Shown here: positions 45,097 to 54,057 of the stretch, in pieces
How the letters are laid out: the number at the start of each line of letters is the position of its first letter
How positions within the stretch are numbered: the stretch's first letter is position 1
Assembly (NCBI GenBank): GCA_963824215.1
Contig: CAWGOE010000004.1
Location: forward strand, 124,001 to 188,000
DNA from: VRUE01 sp963824215
GTDB taxonomy: Bacteria; Actinomycetota; Thermoleophilia; Solirubrobacterales; 70-9
Direction of reading: 5' to 3'
Length of the DNA: 64,000 bases
Notes under the pieces: generated by a model
Databases searched by the model: none
What the model was told of the DNA's origin: nothing
What the model saw: the letters and a program-made list of their open reading frames with translations, nothing else
Made by a program: the position numbers and the translations under genes

Positions 45097-45804
45097 ATGA
45101 GCATCCCCACGGACAACAATGCGAGTGCTTTCTCGGAGGCTCGAAGCGCACCCGACCAGTTACTCTCGGTGGTCGAGGTTGCGCGCCTGATGGGGGTGGG
45201 GATGCCAACCGCGGTCGGATACGTGATGGACATGGGCCTTCGCTCTCTTGACGAGGGCGAGCTGATCAAGGCTGAACGTCTCGAGGTTCCCCTGATCCGT
45301 CGCAGCGAGTTGGACCGATTTGCTGAGGAGCTAAAGGCGGAGCTGCCTCCGGCTCCGGCCCCTCAGGCGCCAGCCAACCTGGTCGAAAATGAAGCATTCC
45401 TGGCCGCGTACCACTTCGTCATGTCGTTGCAGGCGGGCGACTTCGATGGCGTCTGGAATACGGCGAGTCGGGCGTCCAAAGAGGCCCTGGAGAGTCCGAA
45501 GAACTTGGCGAGCTGGTGGAGCCGATATCTGGACATTGCGAATGCCTCGGAGCCGGGAGTGGCATCGGGGGTTTATTCGATAGACGACGAGACTGTCGCG
45601 ATCAAGTACATGGCTGACACCCCCGCCTCTGGTGGATACATGAAAGTGGGCACTATCGTCGAGGCAACCCCACTTGCACTTGTCCTCGACCCTGAGGGCT
45701 GGCGCTTGGATCAGCCAACCCAGGAGCGCTGTGCCGAGTGGCGCCATATCGTTGGCGGTCCTCAGCCCGAGGGAGGCTCAGGTTCTGCAAATGGGCCAAA
45801 CTGA
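45097..45804 (+). CDS. HTH-plus-NTF2-like fusion protein, function unknown
   Basis: 235 residues from ATG 45097. The N-terminal part (LLSVVEVARLMGVGMPTAVG, LIKAERLEVPLIRRSELDRF) resembles a helix-turn-helix_17/excisionase fold. A proline linker leads to an NTF2-like part (NEAFLAAYHFVMSLQAGDFD, GVWNTASRASKEAL, ASWWSRYLDIANAS) similar to DUF4019-type domains. First gene inside element 1. Its end overlaps the convergent membrane gene by 43 bases. Confidence 0.6.
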   Translation: MSIPTDNNASAFSEARSAPDQLLSVVEVARLMGVGMPTAVGYVMDMGLRSLDEGELIKAERLEVPLIRRSELDRFAEELKAELPPAPAPQAPANLVENEAFLAAYHFVMSLQAGDFDGVWNTASRASKEALESPKNLASWWSRYLDIANASEPGVASGVYSIDDETVAIKYMADTPASGGYMKVGTIVEATPLALVLDPEGWRLDQPTQERCAEWRHIVGGPQPEGGSGSANGPN

Positions 45805-47051
45805 TCGGTCGGAGCCTTGCCGAGGATTGCCCGCTCGCGGAGTCGCGTGTAGGGGAGTGCCAAAAGCATGAATTCCCTTACCGGTTCGTGCAGGAGCGCG
45901 TCGGCCATCGCGCGCGAGTAGCTCTCCTCCACAGTCAAGAAGGCGAGAAAGGCACCGAGTGCAACGATGCTGAGCAGTGCCGCGACCTCCAAATAGGGGT
46001 CGGCGGGAATCGACAAGTGCCACCAGAGGACGGTTACCGGGAAGTGAGAACTCTGCGACTGACTCCAATCTCGCGCCACGTCGGCTGGGACCAGGATCAG
46101 GCCCAGCGCGTACAGGTACCCGAAGACGCACACGCCAAGTCCCGCCAGCATCACCACCGTCCTCACTACCACTGCTCTTTTTAGTGGCCGCCGAACGATC
46201 TCGGCCAGGTAGGGGGAGAAGTCCTCGACCAGGGAGGGATCGAAGCCGCTCCGAAGCATCCCCCGGCCGTTGTTCAGGACCCAGCTACCGGCATAGGGGC
46301 CAGCGAGTCGTCCCACCAGCGGGTCAACCGCTCGCGCGGAGTCCGAGTCTGCGGCGAGCGCCGCTCCGGTGTCAGAAACCACGTTCGGGAGTGATCCGAC
46401 CAACCTGCCGATCAAGACCAAGACCAATGGTATGAGGATCAGTATCGCGAGCCAGATCAAGCGCGTCGCTTCCGCAGCGTCCGCCACCCGCCAGAGGTCG
46501 GCGGTCACCAATGGCGCAAATAGAAGCAGCAGCACCAGAGGGAACAGCAACGGGATGCTACGCAGCAGCGCTTTGCGGTCGACGCCGAGTCCGTTCTTGA
46601 CGAAGCGAACGATCAGGTAGAGCCCGCCAGTGACTGCAAGCGCGACTCCAAAGGTGTCGCGCAAGCCTGCGAAGCCATACTCGATCGCTACCAGCACCGC
46701 CAGGACGATCCAGCCCACCATGATGGAAATCGCGGCTTGCGGCCATCTGCTGCCGAGAACAAGGACCAGGACAAAGAGCGCCATCGTCACGAACGCGGTC
46801 CATCCCATGGGCAAAGACAGCGCGAATCTGGCGCTTAGCGCGTAGCCAAGGCTAAATGCGAGCGTGAAGAAAAATCCGGTCCAGTTGGGACCGAGCACCG
46901 GTGCCGGCGGTCTCTCCTCGCTCAGGCAAAGGCGGTTGTAGCCGGCCTTGGTGAGCGCGTCAGCGAGGTGGTGCCGCAGCTCTTCCTCGGGCGGGCGGGG
47001 CCCAAGCGAAGAGATTCCACCCTCGTCGTCTGCGGATAAGTCAGTGGCCAT
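45762..47051 (-). CDS. Polytopic membrane protein of unknown function
   Basis: 429 residues with about nine hydrophobic helices, for example AFVTMALFVLVLVLGSRWPQ, SIPLLFPLVLLLLFAPLVTA, LIWLAILILIPLVLVLIGRL and YLEVAALLSIVALGAFLAFL. A soluble loop (~225-290) is present. No transporter signature is recognised. It lies immediately downstream of the integrase operon on the same strand (57-base gap). Confidence 0.65.
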   Translation of the reverse strand: MATDLSADDEGGISSLGPRPPEEELRHHLADALTKAGYNRLCLSEERPPAPVLGPNWTGFFFTLAFSLGYALSARFALSLPMGWTAFVTMALFVLVLVLGSRWPQAAISIMVGWIVLAVLVAIEYGFAGLRDTFGVALAVTGGLYLIVRFVKNGLGVDRKALLRSIPLLFPLVLLLLFAPLVTADLWRVADAAEATRLIWLAILILIPLVLVLIGRLVGSLPNVVSDTGAALAADSDSARAVDPLVGRLAGPYAGSWVLNNGRGMLRSGFDPSLVEDFSPYLAEIVRRPLKRAVVVRTVVMLAGLGVCVFGYLYALGLILVPADVARDWSQSQSSHFPVTVLWWHLSIPADPYLEVAALLSIVALGAFLAFLTVEESYSRAMADALLHEPVREFMLLALPYTRLRERAILGKAPTDQFGPFAEPEPPSG

Positions 47052-47108
47052 ACTTTCGATGCGTTGTACTCATCGCAGGTTTCAGCACAAACGCTGAGTG
47101 AATATATG

Positions 47109-48245
47109 TCAGGGCCGTTCCAAATATGAATCCAGCAACCGACGCGCTTCGACCTCGCTGCCGGGCATCAGGTGCCCGTAGCGGTCGAGCGTGATCGTGA
47201 TCGTCGCGTGCCCCAGATAGGTGCTCAGGGTCTTGGCGTTGAGGCCAGCGGCGATTCCGATGCTGGCGAAAGTGTGGCGACCCTCGTGGAAACCGAGCGG
47301 CTTGAGCCCCGCCTCCTCCCATCGCGCGTGGGTGCGACGGCGCAGGATTCCGGGATCGGTTGGCCACTCGGGGTTGTTGGCACTCGGGAAAAGAAGGCCG
47401 TCGCTCGGGTGATCAAGCAGGACAAGATGATCGACCAAGAGCGCAGCGAGCCTGTCGATGATCGGCACGCTACGCGGCTTACGGGACTTCGTTGGGATGA
47501 ACTGCTTGGTTCCGCGATCCCAGCTCCGGTGGACGTGAATCCAGCCGCCATCGAGATCAACGGCGGCAACGTCGAGCGCCAGCAACTCCCCGAGACGTAG
47601 ACCGGCGTAGACGGCGAGACCGAGCGTGGCCCGGTCCTTGGGCCGCATCGCGGCTATCAGTCTCTCTGCTTCGGCGGGGGACGCGATCCGGTCACGCGTC
47701 TTCTGTCCTGCCGGAAGCCGAAGTCCGACGCAGGGATTCACATGGACCCACCCGCGCAGTTCCGCGAAGCCGATCAAGGCCCGCAGCGCCGCCACGATGT
47801 TCCTGATCGTGGACGGCGACCTGTCCGCCGTCGTCAGTCCGTCAACCCAGCGTTGGAGTTCTGGACGCTGAAGGCGGCTGATCCGCTTCGACCCCAGCTC
47901 GGACACCGCGTGATTGTTGAGGTCGTGCTCGTAGCCCCGAATGGTGCTCGGCTTGTAGGCGTGCCCGCCTTTCTGACGGAACGTGTTCGACTTCATATCG
48001 GCGATGAATTCCTCCGCCGCTTCGGAGACGGTCGGCCCGGCTGCGGCCGACAGCGTGCCCGCCTGGAGGCGCGCTTGCGCGTCTACCCGCCAGGACCGTG
48101 CCTCGGCTAGTGATCCCGTCCACGGCCCCCGGATGTACTTGCCGACGGACTTGTCGTGGGCGGTGCCCCTGTATCGCTTCTTCCCCTTCGTGTCCTCTCG
48201 GACTTCGATCCCTTGGAGGGCCGGACTACGCTTCTTAGTGCTCAT
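47109..48245 (-). CDS. int: Tyrosine site-specific integrase
   Basis: 378 residues. An SAM-like core-binding domain lies at ~70-165. The catalytic domain has Arg217 (YAGLRLGELLAL), His320-x-x-Arg323 (FHEGRHTFAS), His346 (YLGH) and nucleophile Tyr356 (TITLDRYGHL), a complete set. It should recombine the MIP18 3'-end att sites. The start overlaps the Xis-like gene by 4 bases. Confidence 0.93.
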   Translation of the reverse strand: MSTKKRSPALQGIEVREDTKGKKRYRGTAHDKSVGKYIRGPWTGSLAEARSWRVDAQARLQAGTLSAAAGPTVSEAAEEFIADMKSNTFRQKGGHAYKPSTIRGYEHDLNNHAVSELGSKRISRLQRPELQRWVDGLTTADRSPSTIRNIVAALRALIGFAELRGWVHVNPCVGLRLPAGQKTRDRIASPAEAERLIAAMRPKDRATLGLAVYAGLRLGELLALDVAAVDLDGGWIHVHRSWDRGTKQFIPTKSRKPRSVPIIDRLAALLVDHLVLLDHPSDGLLFPSANNPEWPTDPGILRRRTHARWEEAGLKPLGFHEGRHTFASIGIAAGLNAKTLSTYLGHATITITLDRYGHLMPGSEVEARRLLDSYLERP

Positions 48246-48535
48246 GGAGTGTCCTCTCTATGGGCCATGCCCCCGGCCGGTGCAACGGCGCGGGGGCGCT
48301 TTGTCACTACCGGCATTTTAGACGCCAGCCTGGTCGTCGCGGTCAATGTGGCGTTGCCGGCCAGCCACTTTTCGATCTCTGGGACAGGGATGATTCGCAG
48401 GCTTCCACGACGAACGATCCGCAGCTCGGGTTGAACGTGGCGCTTGAATGACGACTCGCTCATCCCGACCGCTTCGGCGGCCTCCTCGACGGTCAGGCCG
48501 AGGCGAGGGGGTGAAGGGCGGTTTGGCATGGGCAT
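48242..48535 (-). CDS. xis: Excisionase-like helix-turn-helix protein
   Basis: 97 residues from ATG 48535 (or ATG 48529, 95 residues). GLTVEEAAEAVGMSESSFKR, HVQPELRIVRRGSLRIIPVP and EIEKWLAGN follow the helix-turn-helix_17/Xis pattern. Co-translated with the integrase (ATGA). It probably directs excision and may bind the direct repeats at 48561. Confidence 0.8.
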   Translation of the reverse strand: MPMPNRPSPPRLGLTVEEAAEAVGMSESSFKRHVQPELRIVRRGSLRIIPVPEIEKWLAGNATLTATTRLASKMPVVTKRPRAVAPAGGMAHREDTP

Positions 48536-48560
48536 TCCTGTTGTCCACCAGGGATGTCGT

Positions 48561-48582
48561 TTGCATCGGGCATTTGCATCGG
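48561..48582. promoter_or_regulatory. Direct repeats upstream of the xis-int operon
   Basis: TTGCATCGG at 48561 and 48574 (13-base period), about 26 bases before the xis start. Placement suggests an operator or Xis site. The rest of 48536-48881 is low in GC and has no gene that I can support apart from the inverted repeat at 48749. Confidence 0.45.
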
Positions 48583-48748
48583 ATACATCCGAAAACTTCC
48601 GCGAACGCCCCTGGAAATTCGCGCCGGTCCTCGACGCCACCGCGACGGCGAAACAGCCACGAACCCACAGCCAGGGCAACCCAAGCCACGATCAGCCAGT
48701 CCGTCAACCACCACCAGCAAGGCAAGAGCCAAGCACGAGAGTCAGGCA

Positions 48749-48773
48749 CTCATGGCAGCTATTCAGCCATGAG
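48749..48773. other. Inverted repeat upstream of the relaxase, oriT candidate
   Basis: CTCATGGC-AGCTATTCA-GCCATGAG: perfect 8-base arms, 9-base loop, 108 bases before the relaxase start. MobF relaxases recognise a hairpin next to their nick site, commonly just upstream of the gene. Nick sequence not identified. Confidence 0.4.
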
Positions 48774-48881
48774 AAGCCACCCAGACCGAAGCTCCAACAG
48801 CCAACAGCAACCACCCTCACGCCCTATCACTTTGTTAAGAGATCGATGCATTGAGCGCTCTCCACAGACATACCCCGTGGA

Positions 48882-51800
48882 ATGCTCTCAATCGGAAAGC
48901 TCGGCAAAGGACAGGAGCACTACTACCTCGACAAGGTCGCCGAAGGCGCTGAGGACTACTACTCCGGCGAGGGCGAGGTCGCCGGGGAATGGCTCGGCGA
49001 CGCCGCCGAGGACCTTGGCCTCTCCGGGGAGGTCGAGGCAGCCCAGCTCGAAGCGATGCTGACCGGGCGCAACCCGGTCGATGGAGAGCCGCTAGTCGGG
49101 ATGCGCGGCGTCCCTTCCAGCGGATCGGTCCCAGGCTTCGATCTCACCTTCTCGGCTCCCAAGTCTGTCTCCCTGCTGTGGAGCCTCGGCGGGCCCGTCG
49201 CGGCGGTCGAGGTCAAAGCCGCCCACCGCGAAGCCGTAGGAGCCGCCCTCGACTACATGCAGCGCGAGGCGTGCTGGACGCGGCGCGGAGCCGGAGGCTC
49301 GGAGTTCGTCCAGGGCAACGGCTACCTGGCGGCGGGCTACGTCCATCGCTCCTCGCGCAACGGCGATCCGCAGCTCCACACCCACGTCCTCATCGCCAAC
49401 GCGACCAAGGCCGAAGGTCGCTGGACCCGTCTCTACCACCCGGCGATCTACGACCACGCCAAGACCGCCTCCTACATCTACGAGGCCCACCTTCGCCACG
49501 AGCTCAGCCGCCGCCTGGGCGTCGAGTGGCAGCCGACCCGCAAAGGCATCGCCGAGATCGCGGGCTTCGCCGACGAGCACCTGCGGGCCTTCTCCACCCG
49601 CCGCGCGGAAATACTCGAGGCGGCGGGCGCGGATGCCTCGGCGCGTTCGATGCAGGTCGCGGCGCTCGCCACCCGCAAGCCGAAGGAGCGCGACGTCGGC
49701 CACGGCGAGTTGCTTGTCCGATGGCGATCGAGGGCCGAGGAGATTGGCTTGGACCGCGAGGCGATCGCGCGCACCTTCGACTCGGAGGCAGCGCTGAGGA
49801 TCGACCGCACCGACGCGCCCGCCATATCGGAGGCGCAGTTCGGCCGCGCCGTCACGGCGGCTGCGTCCCACTTCGACCGCCGCGAGGCGATCCAGGCCGT
49901 CGCCGACGCGCTCCCGCAGGGTGCGCCGGGAGCCGAGGTCGAGCGCCTGGCCGACGGCTTCCTCGCGTCCGAGTCCGTGATCCAGATCGCGGAGGGCGCC
50001 AAAGGCCCCCGCTATACGACTCGCCGCGTTTGGGAGCTTGAGCGCGAAGCGCTGGCCGCTGCCGAGCGAATGCGAGCGCAGGGACCGGACCCGGCAGGCG
50101 AGCTGATTGCGGCGCGCGTGATCCACGCTCGCCCGACCTTGAAGGCAGACCAGCGCGAGATGATCCGCCGCCTCTTGACGAGCCCCGAGGGGGTCGCCGT
50201 CGTGATCGGCGAGGCGGGCAGCGGCAAGACCTTCGCCATTGTCGCCGCAGCGGAGGGCTGGGCACAGGCCGGGATCGAGCTGCGCGCCGCAGCGCCGACC
50301 TGGCGAGCTGCGAACGTGATGCGAGCCGAGGGCTTGCCCGCTTCGAGCATCGCCAGCTTGCTCTTGCAGCTCGACCGCGCCGAGCACGAGGGCAGCGAGG
50401 GCTTGCCGCATGAATCGGTCCTGCTGATCGACGAGGCCGGGATGGTGGACTCGGCCACCCTGGCGCGGCTCACCTCTCACGCCGAGCAGGCGCAGGCGAA
50501 GCTCGTCCTCGTCGGCGACCCTGAGCAGCTTGGCGAGATTGAGGCGGGCGGCCTGTTTCGGGCGCTCGCCGAGCGTGGCGAGCCGATCCACCTTGACGAG
50601 GTGATCCGCCACCGTCACGACCTCGACCGCGAAGCCGCGAAGCGGATCAGGGAGGGCGAGGGGCGCGAGGCGCTGAGTCTTTACCGATCCGAGGAGCGGG
50701 TGACGGTTGCGCCCGATGCCGAGGCCCGCCGCGAGGCAATGGTCCGCGACTGGCACGAGGCATTCGAGCGGGGCGAGGACGCCGTGATGGTCGCCAAGCA
50801 GAACGCCGAGGTCAGACGCTTGAACGAGGTCGCGCGAGAGGTTCGCCGCCAGGCCGGGCAGTTCGGAGCGCAGGAAATCGAGATCGGCGAAGCCACCTTC
50901 GCCGCCGGCGATCAGGTCATCACCCGCGTCAACGACCGCAGCGCCGAAGTCTTCAACCGGGAGCGCTGGCGCATCGCCGAGGTCGACGCCGCCGAGCGTC
51001 GCGTCGTCCTCGACGGGATCGACCACGCGAAGCGGGTCGAGATCGGCGACGACTATCTCGTGCGGACCAACCCGCACTCAGAGGCTCCCGCGCTCGAACA
51101 CGCCTACGCCGTTACGACCTATTCGGCGCAGGGCACGACCGTGGACCGCGCCTTCGTCGCGGCCGACCCCTCGATGGACAAGCAGGAGCTATACGTCGCC
51201 GCCTCCCGCAGCCGCGAGGAGACCTTCATCTACGCCACGCCGGAGATTCAGACCCATCGAGAGGAGATCGCGCCGCCCTCGCCCCACCTACGCGAGGGCA
51301 TCCCGCACATCGGCGAAGCGGCCGAGCGCGACCGCTCCCAGCTCGCCGCTCACGAGGTGGCGCTGCGCTCGCAGTTCGCCGGCCTGCCGAGCGAGGAGCT
51401 GGTCGCCCGCCGCGACGAGCTGCGAGCCGCCGCAGGCAACGAGGAGAGCCGGGAGAGCCAGCGCCGCATGTTGCAGGAGCGGATCGAGCGCGCCCGCGAG
51501 CACATCGACGGCTTCGAGACCGAGCGCGAGGCAGCGCAGGCGCTACCGCGCCGCCAGAGGCACGACGAGCTGGCGCGCATCGACGCCTGGGAGGCGAGAT
51601 CGCGCAGGCAGACCACACAGCTCGAAGCCGAGATGCAGGAGATGTCCGTCGTCGGGCAGGCCGCGCGCCGGGAGCTGGCGGTCGCCGAGCAGGTTCTCGC
51701 GCAGCGGTGCGAGCTGGCGGTCATCGCCGCGCGGATCTCCGCGCCCGTCTACGTCAAGGCCGAGCTGGGGGAGAGGCCGAGCGATCCGGCCAAGCGGAAG

Positions 51801-52019
51801 GCTTGGGATCGCGGTGTCTCTCAGATCGAGCGCTACCGACAGGAGCACGGGGTCAAGGACCCGAACAGGGCGCTGGGCCGCGAGGCGAAACGAGGAGCCG
51901 AGCGAGCACGGCAGGAGGCGACGTGGCGACGAATCCGAGAGGCACAGCGGGCCCTTGGCCTGGGGCAGCACGCGGCGAGAGCGCGTCAGCTCGGTAGAGG
52001 GCTGAGCATTGGCAGGTGA
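48882..52019 (+). CDS. MobF-family conjugative relaxase-helicase
   Basis: 1045 residues from ATG 48882. TrwC-type relaxase: tyrosine pairs Y14-Y15 (EHYYLDK) and Y26-Y27 (EDYYSG), histidines H155, H166 and H168 (PQLHTHVLIAN) for metal. The helicase has Walker A (GEAGSGKT, ~445), LLIDEAGMVD, VGDPEQLGEIEAGG and YSAQGTTVDRAF, RecD2-like. The long C-terminal coiled coil ends QHAARARQLGRGLSIGR. It nicks and unwinds element DNA for transfer. A frameshifted copy of its last ~100 codons is found in element 2. Confidence 0.93.
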   Translation: MLSIGKLGKGQEHYYLDKVAEGAEDYYSGEGEVAGEWLGDAAEDLGLSGEVEAAQLEAMLTGRNPVDGEPLVGMRGVPSSGSVPGFDLTFSAPKSVSLLWSLGGPVAAVEVKAAHREAVGAALDYMQREACWTRRGAGGSEFVQGNGYLAAGYVHRSSRNGDPQLHTHVLIANATKAEGRWTRLYHPAIYDHAKTASYIYEAHLRHELSRRLGVEWQPTRKGIAEIAGFADEHLRAFSTRRAEILEAAGADASARSMQVAALATRKPKERDVGHGELLVRWRSRAEEIGLDREAIARTFDSEAALRIDRTDAPAISEAQFGRAVTAAASHFDRREAIQAVADALPQGAPGAEVERLADGFLASESVIQIAEGAKGPRYTTRRVWELEREALAAAERMRAQGPDPAGELIAARVIHARPTLKADQREMIRRLLTSPEGVAVVIGEAGSGKTFAIVAAAEGWAQAGIELRAAAPTWRAANVMRAEGLPASSIASLLLQLDRAEHEGSEGLPHESVLLIDEAGMVDSATLARLTSHAEQAQAKLVLVGDPEQLGEIEAGGLFRALAERGEPIHLDEVIRHRHDLDREAAKRIREGEGREALSLYRSEERVTVAPDAEARREAMVRDWHEAFERGEDAVMVAKQNAEVRRLNEVAREVRRQAGQFGAQEIEIGEATFAAGDQVITRVNDRSAEVFNRERWRIAEVDAAERRVVLDGIDHAKRVEIGDDYLVRTNPHSEAPALEHAYAVTTYSAQGTTVDRAFVAADPSMDKQELYVAASRSREETFIYATPEIQTHREEIAPPSPHLREGIPHIGEAAERDRSQLAAHEVALRSQFAGLPSEELVARRDELRAAAGNEESRESQRRMLQERIERAREHIDGFETEREAAQALPRRQRHDELARIDAWEARSRRQTTQLEAEMQEMSVVGQAARRELAVAEQVLAQRCELAVIAARISAPVYVKAELGERPSDPAKRKAWDRGVSQIERYRQEHGVKDPNRALGREAKRGAERARQEATWRRIREAQRALGLGQHAARARQLGRGLSIGR

Positions 52020-52023
52020 ACCA

Positions 52024-52137
52024 CCCGACCTACCGGCGATTGAAGCACCGCGAGGGCGGCCGTCAACCCCCTGCGGGGGTCGGGCGCAAGCGCCCTTGAC
52101 TGCCGCCCTCGCGGTGCTGTTCTGCGGGTAGGTCGGG
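52024..52137. other. Multi-stem cruciform downstream of the relaxase
   Basis: Nested perfect arms: CCCGACCTACC with GGTAGGTCGGG (52024/52127); AGCACCGCGAGGGCGGC with its complement (52044-52060/52102-52118); GTCAA with TTGAC (52062/52096). Inside are two hairpins, CCCCC-TGC-GGGGG and GGGCGCAAGCGCCC, giving a branched structure. It lies between convergent genes and could be a terminator, a single-strand origin or a recombination site. The inner part is conserved at 59759-59797. Confidence 0.7.
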
Positions 52138-52152
52138 ACGGGAAGGTGGCGA

Positions 52153-52422
52153 CTACGTGAGGAGTGCGCAGGCCCGAAGCGCTGCCGGTGTCGGTTGCAC
52201 AATCTCATCGTCGCGGTTGGCGAATAACCCGAACTCACGGAGCCCCCGGATTGCCTGAGCCGCGGTCTCGACCTCCCTGGGGTCGTCGGCGTCGCTGATG
52301 ATCCTGAGCGCAAGCTCTTTGGCCGTCAGGTTTTTGGGATGCAGTTCTGCCGCAACTTCGAGGATCACGGCTTCGACTACTGCAACGTCATATTTAGGCG
52401 GCGAGGCGTCAGCGTTGGTCAT
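52153..52422 (-). CDS. Small winged-helix-like protein
   Basis: 89 residues. VAVVEAVILEVAAELHPKNL, TAKELALRIISDADDPREVE, AAQAIRGLREFGLFANRDDE and VQPTPAALRACALL parallel the proteins at 59818 and 40369. In both elements this gene sits next to the cruciform and downstream of an ArsR-like gene. Possibly regulatory; no direct evidence. Confidence 0.6.
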   Translation of the reverse strand: MTNADASPPKYDVAVVEAVILEVAAELHPKNLTAKELALRIISDADDPREVETAAQAIRGLREFGLFANRDDEIVQPTPAALRACALLT

Positions 52423-52505
52423 GTTGCTCTCTCAGCGGTTTGCGTGGCGCGGGCGAGGCGACGTAGAGGGCGACCCTGCCCGCCCCCTGCGTCCCCGACG
52501 TGGGA

Positions 52506-53267
52506 CTACTTCCCTGCCGCCTCCGCCTTGCGCCGGCCGTCCCTCTTGCTCCCGCCGCCGTTTCGACCAGCCCCGTTTGCCCCGCTTGCTGACGCGCTCG
52601 CCGCCCCCTCGACCTGTGCGACCAGGGCATACAAGTCTGCGGGCTCCCAGGCTGCCTCGAAGGCCAGCAGGGCGAAGGTGTAGCCGGTCGCCTCGCCGCC
52701 GTCGCCGTTGGCCTTCTCCCTGCGTTTCGCCGTAGCCCGCTGCTCATTTTCGACTTCCTTGGTCGCGCGCTCCGCGATTGCCTGCACGTTGCGCTGCCCC
52801 TCAGCGTCGAGGACGAGTGGGGTGCGGGTGATGTGATCGTGCTCTCCTTGCAGCTTGCCCGCTTTCAGGGCGTCCCCCAGGTCGTTGAACAGGTCGCTTG
52901 CTTGGCCCGCGCCCACGACGGCGCGCAGCCCTTTTTTGAGCTTCCGCCATGCCTTCGCCGGGAACAGGGTTTTCGCACTGGCGCGGTAGTAGTGCTCGAC
53001 CGCTCCCCGCCGTGGCTCGGTGCGCGTCTCTTCGATCATCCCGTCGCAGTCGTCGCGCAGGACTTTGACGTGGTAGCTGACCTGGCTCAGACCTTCATCG
53101 AGCGCCTTGGACAGCGCCTTGGGGCTGACCTCTCCCGCCACAGCGGCGAGCAGGATGTGTTGGCGCAGGACGTGATCCAGTGCCTTGACGAGCCGGGGGT
53201 CCACCAGCACTGGCAGGTGCTCCCCGCCCTTTGCGGTGTTCCCGTTGCGTGGCTTACCTCTAGGCAT
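52506..53267 (-). CDS. ArsR-like winged-helix protein
   Basis: 253 residues from ATG 53267 (MPRGKPRNGNTAKGGEHLPV). DNA-binding part: LDHVLRQHILLAAVAGEVSP, KALSKALDEGLSQVSYHVKV, LRDD..., then RRGAVEHYYRASAKTLFPAK. A ~90-residue helical region and a low-complexity basic tail (GRNGGGSKRDGRRKAEAAGK) follow. Related to the proteins at 54058, 60058 and 61191. A start at 53294 is also possible. Confidence 0.78.
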   Translation of the reverse strand: MPRGKPRNGNTAKGGEHLPVLVDPRLVKALDHVLRQHILLAAVAGEVSPKALSKALDEGLSQVSYHVKVLRDDCDGMIEETRTEPRRGAVEHYYRASAKTLFPAKAWRKLKKGLRAVVGAGQASDLFNDLGDALKAGKLQGEHDHITRTPLVLDAEGQRNVQAIAERATKEVENEQRATAKRREKANGDGGEATGYTFALLAFEAAWEPADLYALVAQVEGAASASASGANGAGRNGGGSKRDGRRKAEAAGK

Positions 53268-53470
53268 TCTCTCGTCCCTTCTGCCGGCGCTCACTTCGAG
53301 CGGTCGGTGCTATTTGAAATAAGAAGTGGCAACTTCTTGGCACGAGTCGAGTCTTGCCGACCTCTCAGTAAGTTTCACAACCCGCGCGAAGGCTCACCTG
53401 TTACTCAGCCTTTTCTTAGTAATCCCCGCTGACCGACGTGAAGGAGCGGCTAGAGGGCAGTTGCGGGCGG

Positions 53471-53665
53471 TTAGTCGAGGAGCTGGCCTGGCTTGACCTC
53501 GACCGCTTTTGCAAGCCGACGCAGCGTCGAGATTTTCGGATCGCGCTTCCCGGCCTCCATCCGGCTGACCTCCGTGACATGGACGCCGCTGCGCTGTGCG
53601 ACCTCTTCCTGGGTGAGCCCCAGGTGTTCCCGTGCCTCACGCAGTTTGGTGCCGAAGTGGTTCAC
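53471..53665 (-). CDS. XRE-family DNA-binding protein, minimal
   Basis: 64 residues, little more than the HTH: FGTKLREAREHLGLTQEEVA, QRSGVHVTEVSRMEAGKRDP, ISTLRRLAKAVEVKPGQLLD. Lies between the ArsR-like gene and the 19-codon ORF on the same strand. A possible repressor of the regulatory block. Confidence 0.82.
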   Translation of the reverse strand: MNHFGTKLREAREHLGLTQEEVAQRSGVHVTEVSRMEAGKRDPKISTLRRLAKAVEVKPGQLLD

Positions 53666-53824
53666 GGCGAGGATCGTCTGCGCTGGAGACAGAAACCGCC
53701 ATAGGAAACTTCACAAGTCCTTGCGTAGACTGCCGTCCCTCCATGCCGCCTCGGGACGAAGACGGGGGAGCCGGCCACGGGCCTCACGCAAGCGGGCCGC
53801 GACCGGCCCCCTTTATCGCATGCC

Positions 53825-53884
53825 TTAGCCGTGCTTCATCACTTGCACGCTGGGACAGACGTTCGTTACTTGCGCGATCTGCAT
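53825..53884 (-). CDS. Micropeptide ORF 1 (19 aa), conserved in both elements
   Basis: ATG 53884 to TAA 53825 encodes MQIAQVTNVCPSVQVMKHG. GGGAGGTGA, an almost perfect Shine-Dalgarno, lies 5 bases upstream. Its counterpart at 60970-61029 has the same length, the same orientation and the same position, divergent from an ArsR-like gene; seven non-start residues are identical and most others are similar. No signal peptide. It is too short for usual gene finders. The rest of 53666-54057 has no other gene that I can support, but holds a CAGCGGG-TGGT-CCCGCTG hairpin at 53911. Confidence 0.6.
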   Translation of the reverse strand: MQIAQVTNVCPSVQVMKHG

Positions 53885-54057
53885 CGCATTCACCTCCCTT
53901 TCTCGTCTTTCAGCGGGTGGTCCCGCTGGACAAGGAGGGAATGCTAAGGAAACATCGAGTATCCGCTAAAAAACGGCCTGGCCAGGGTGTTTTCTCCAGG
54001 CAGGCCCTTATGCTCTGGCACGCCTGAGTAAGCGAACGGCACGGAGCAACGACTATT

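Noticed and set aside
49092..51077. 661-codon minus-strand frame opposite the relaxase
   Set aside because: Shadow of the relaxase, whose catalytic residues and Walker motifs are on the plus strand.
53872..53889. Alternative ATG at 53889 for micropeptide 1
   Set aside because: That frame stops after seven codons, whereas ATG 53884 gives 19 codons that align with the second copy.
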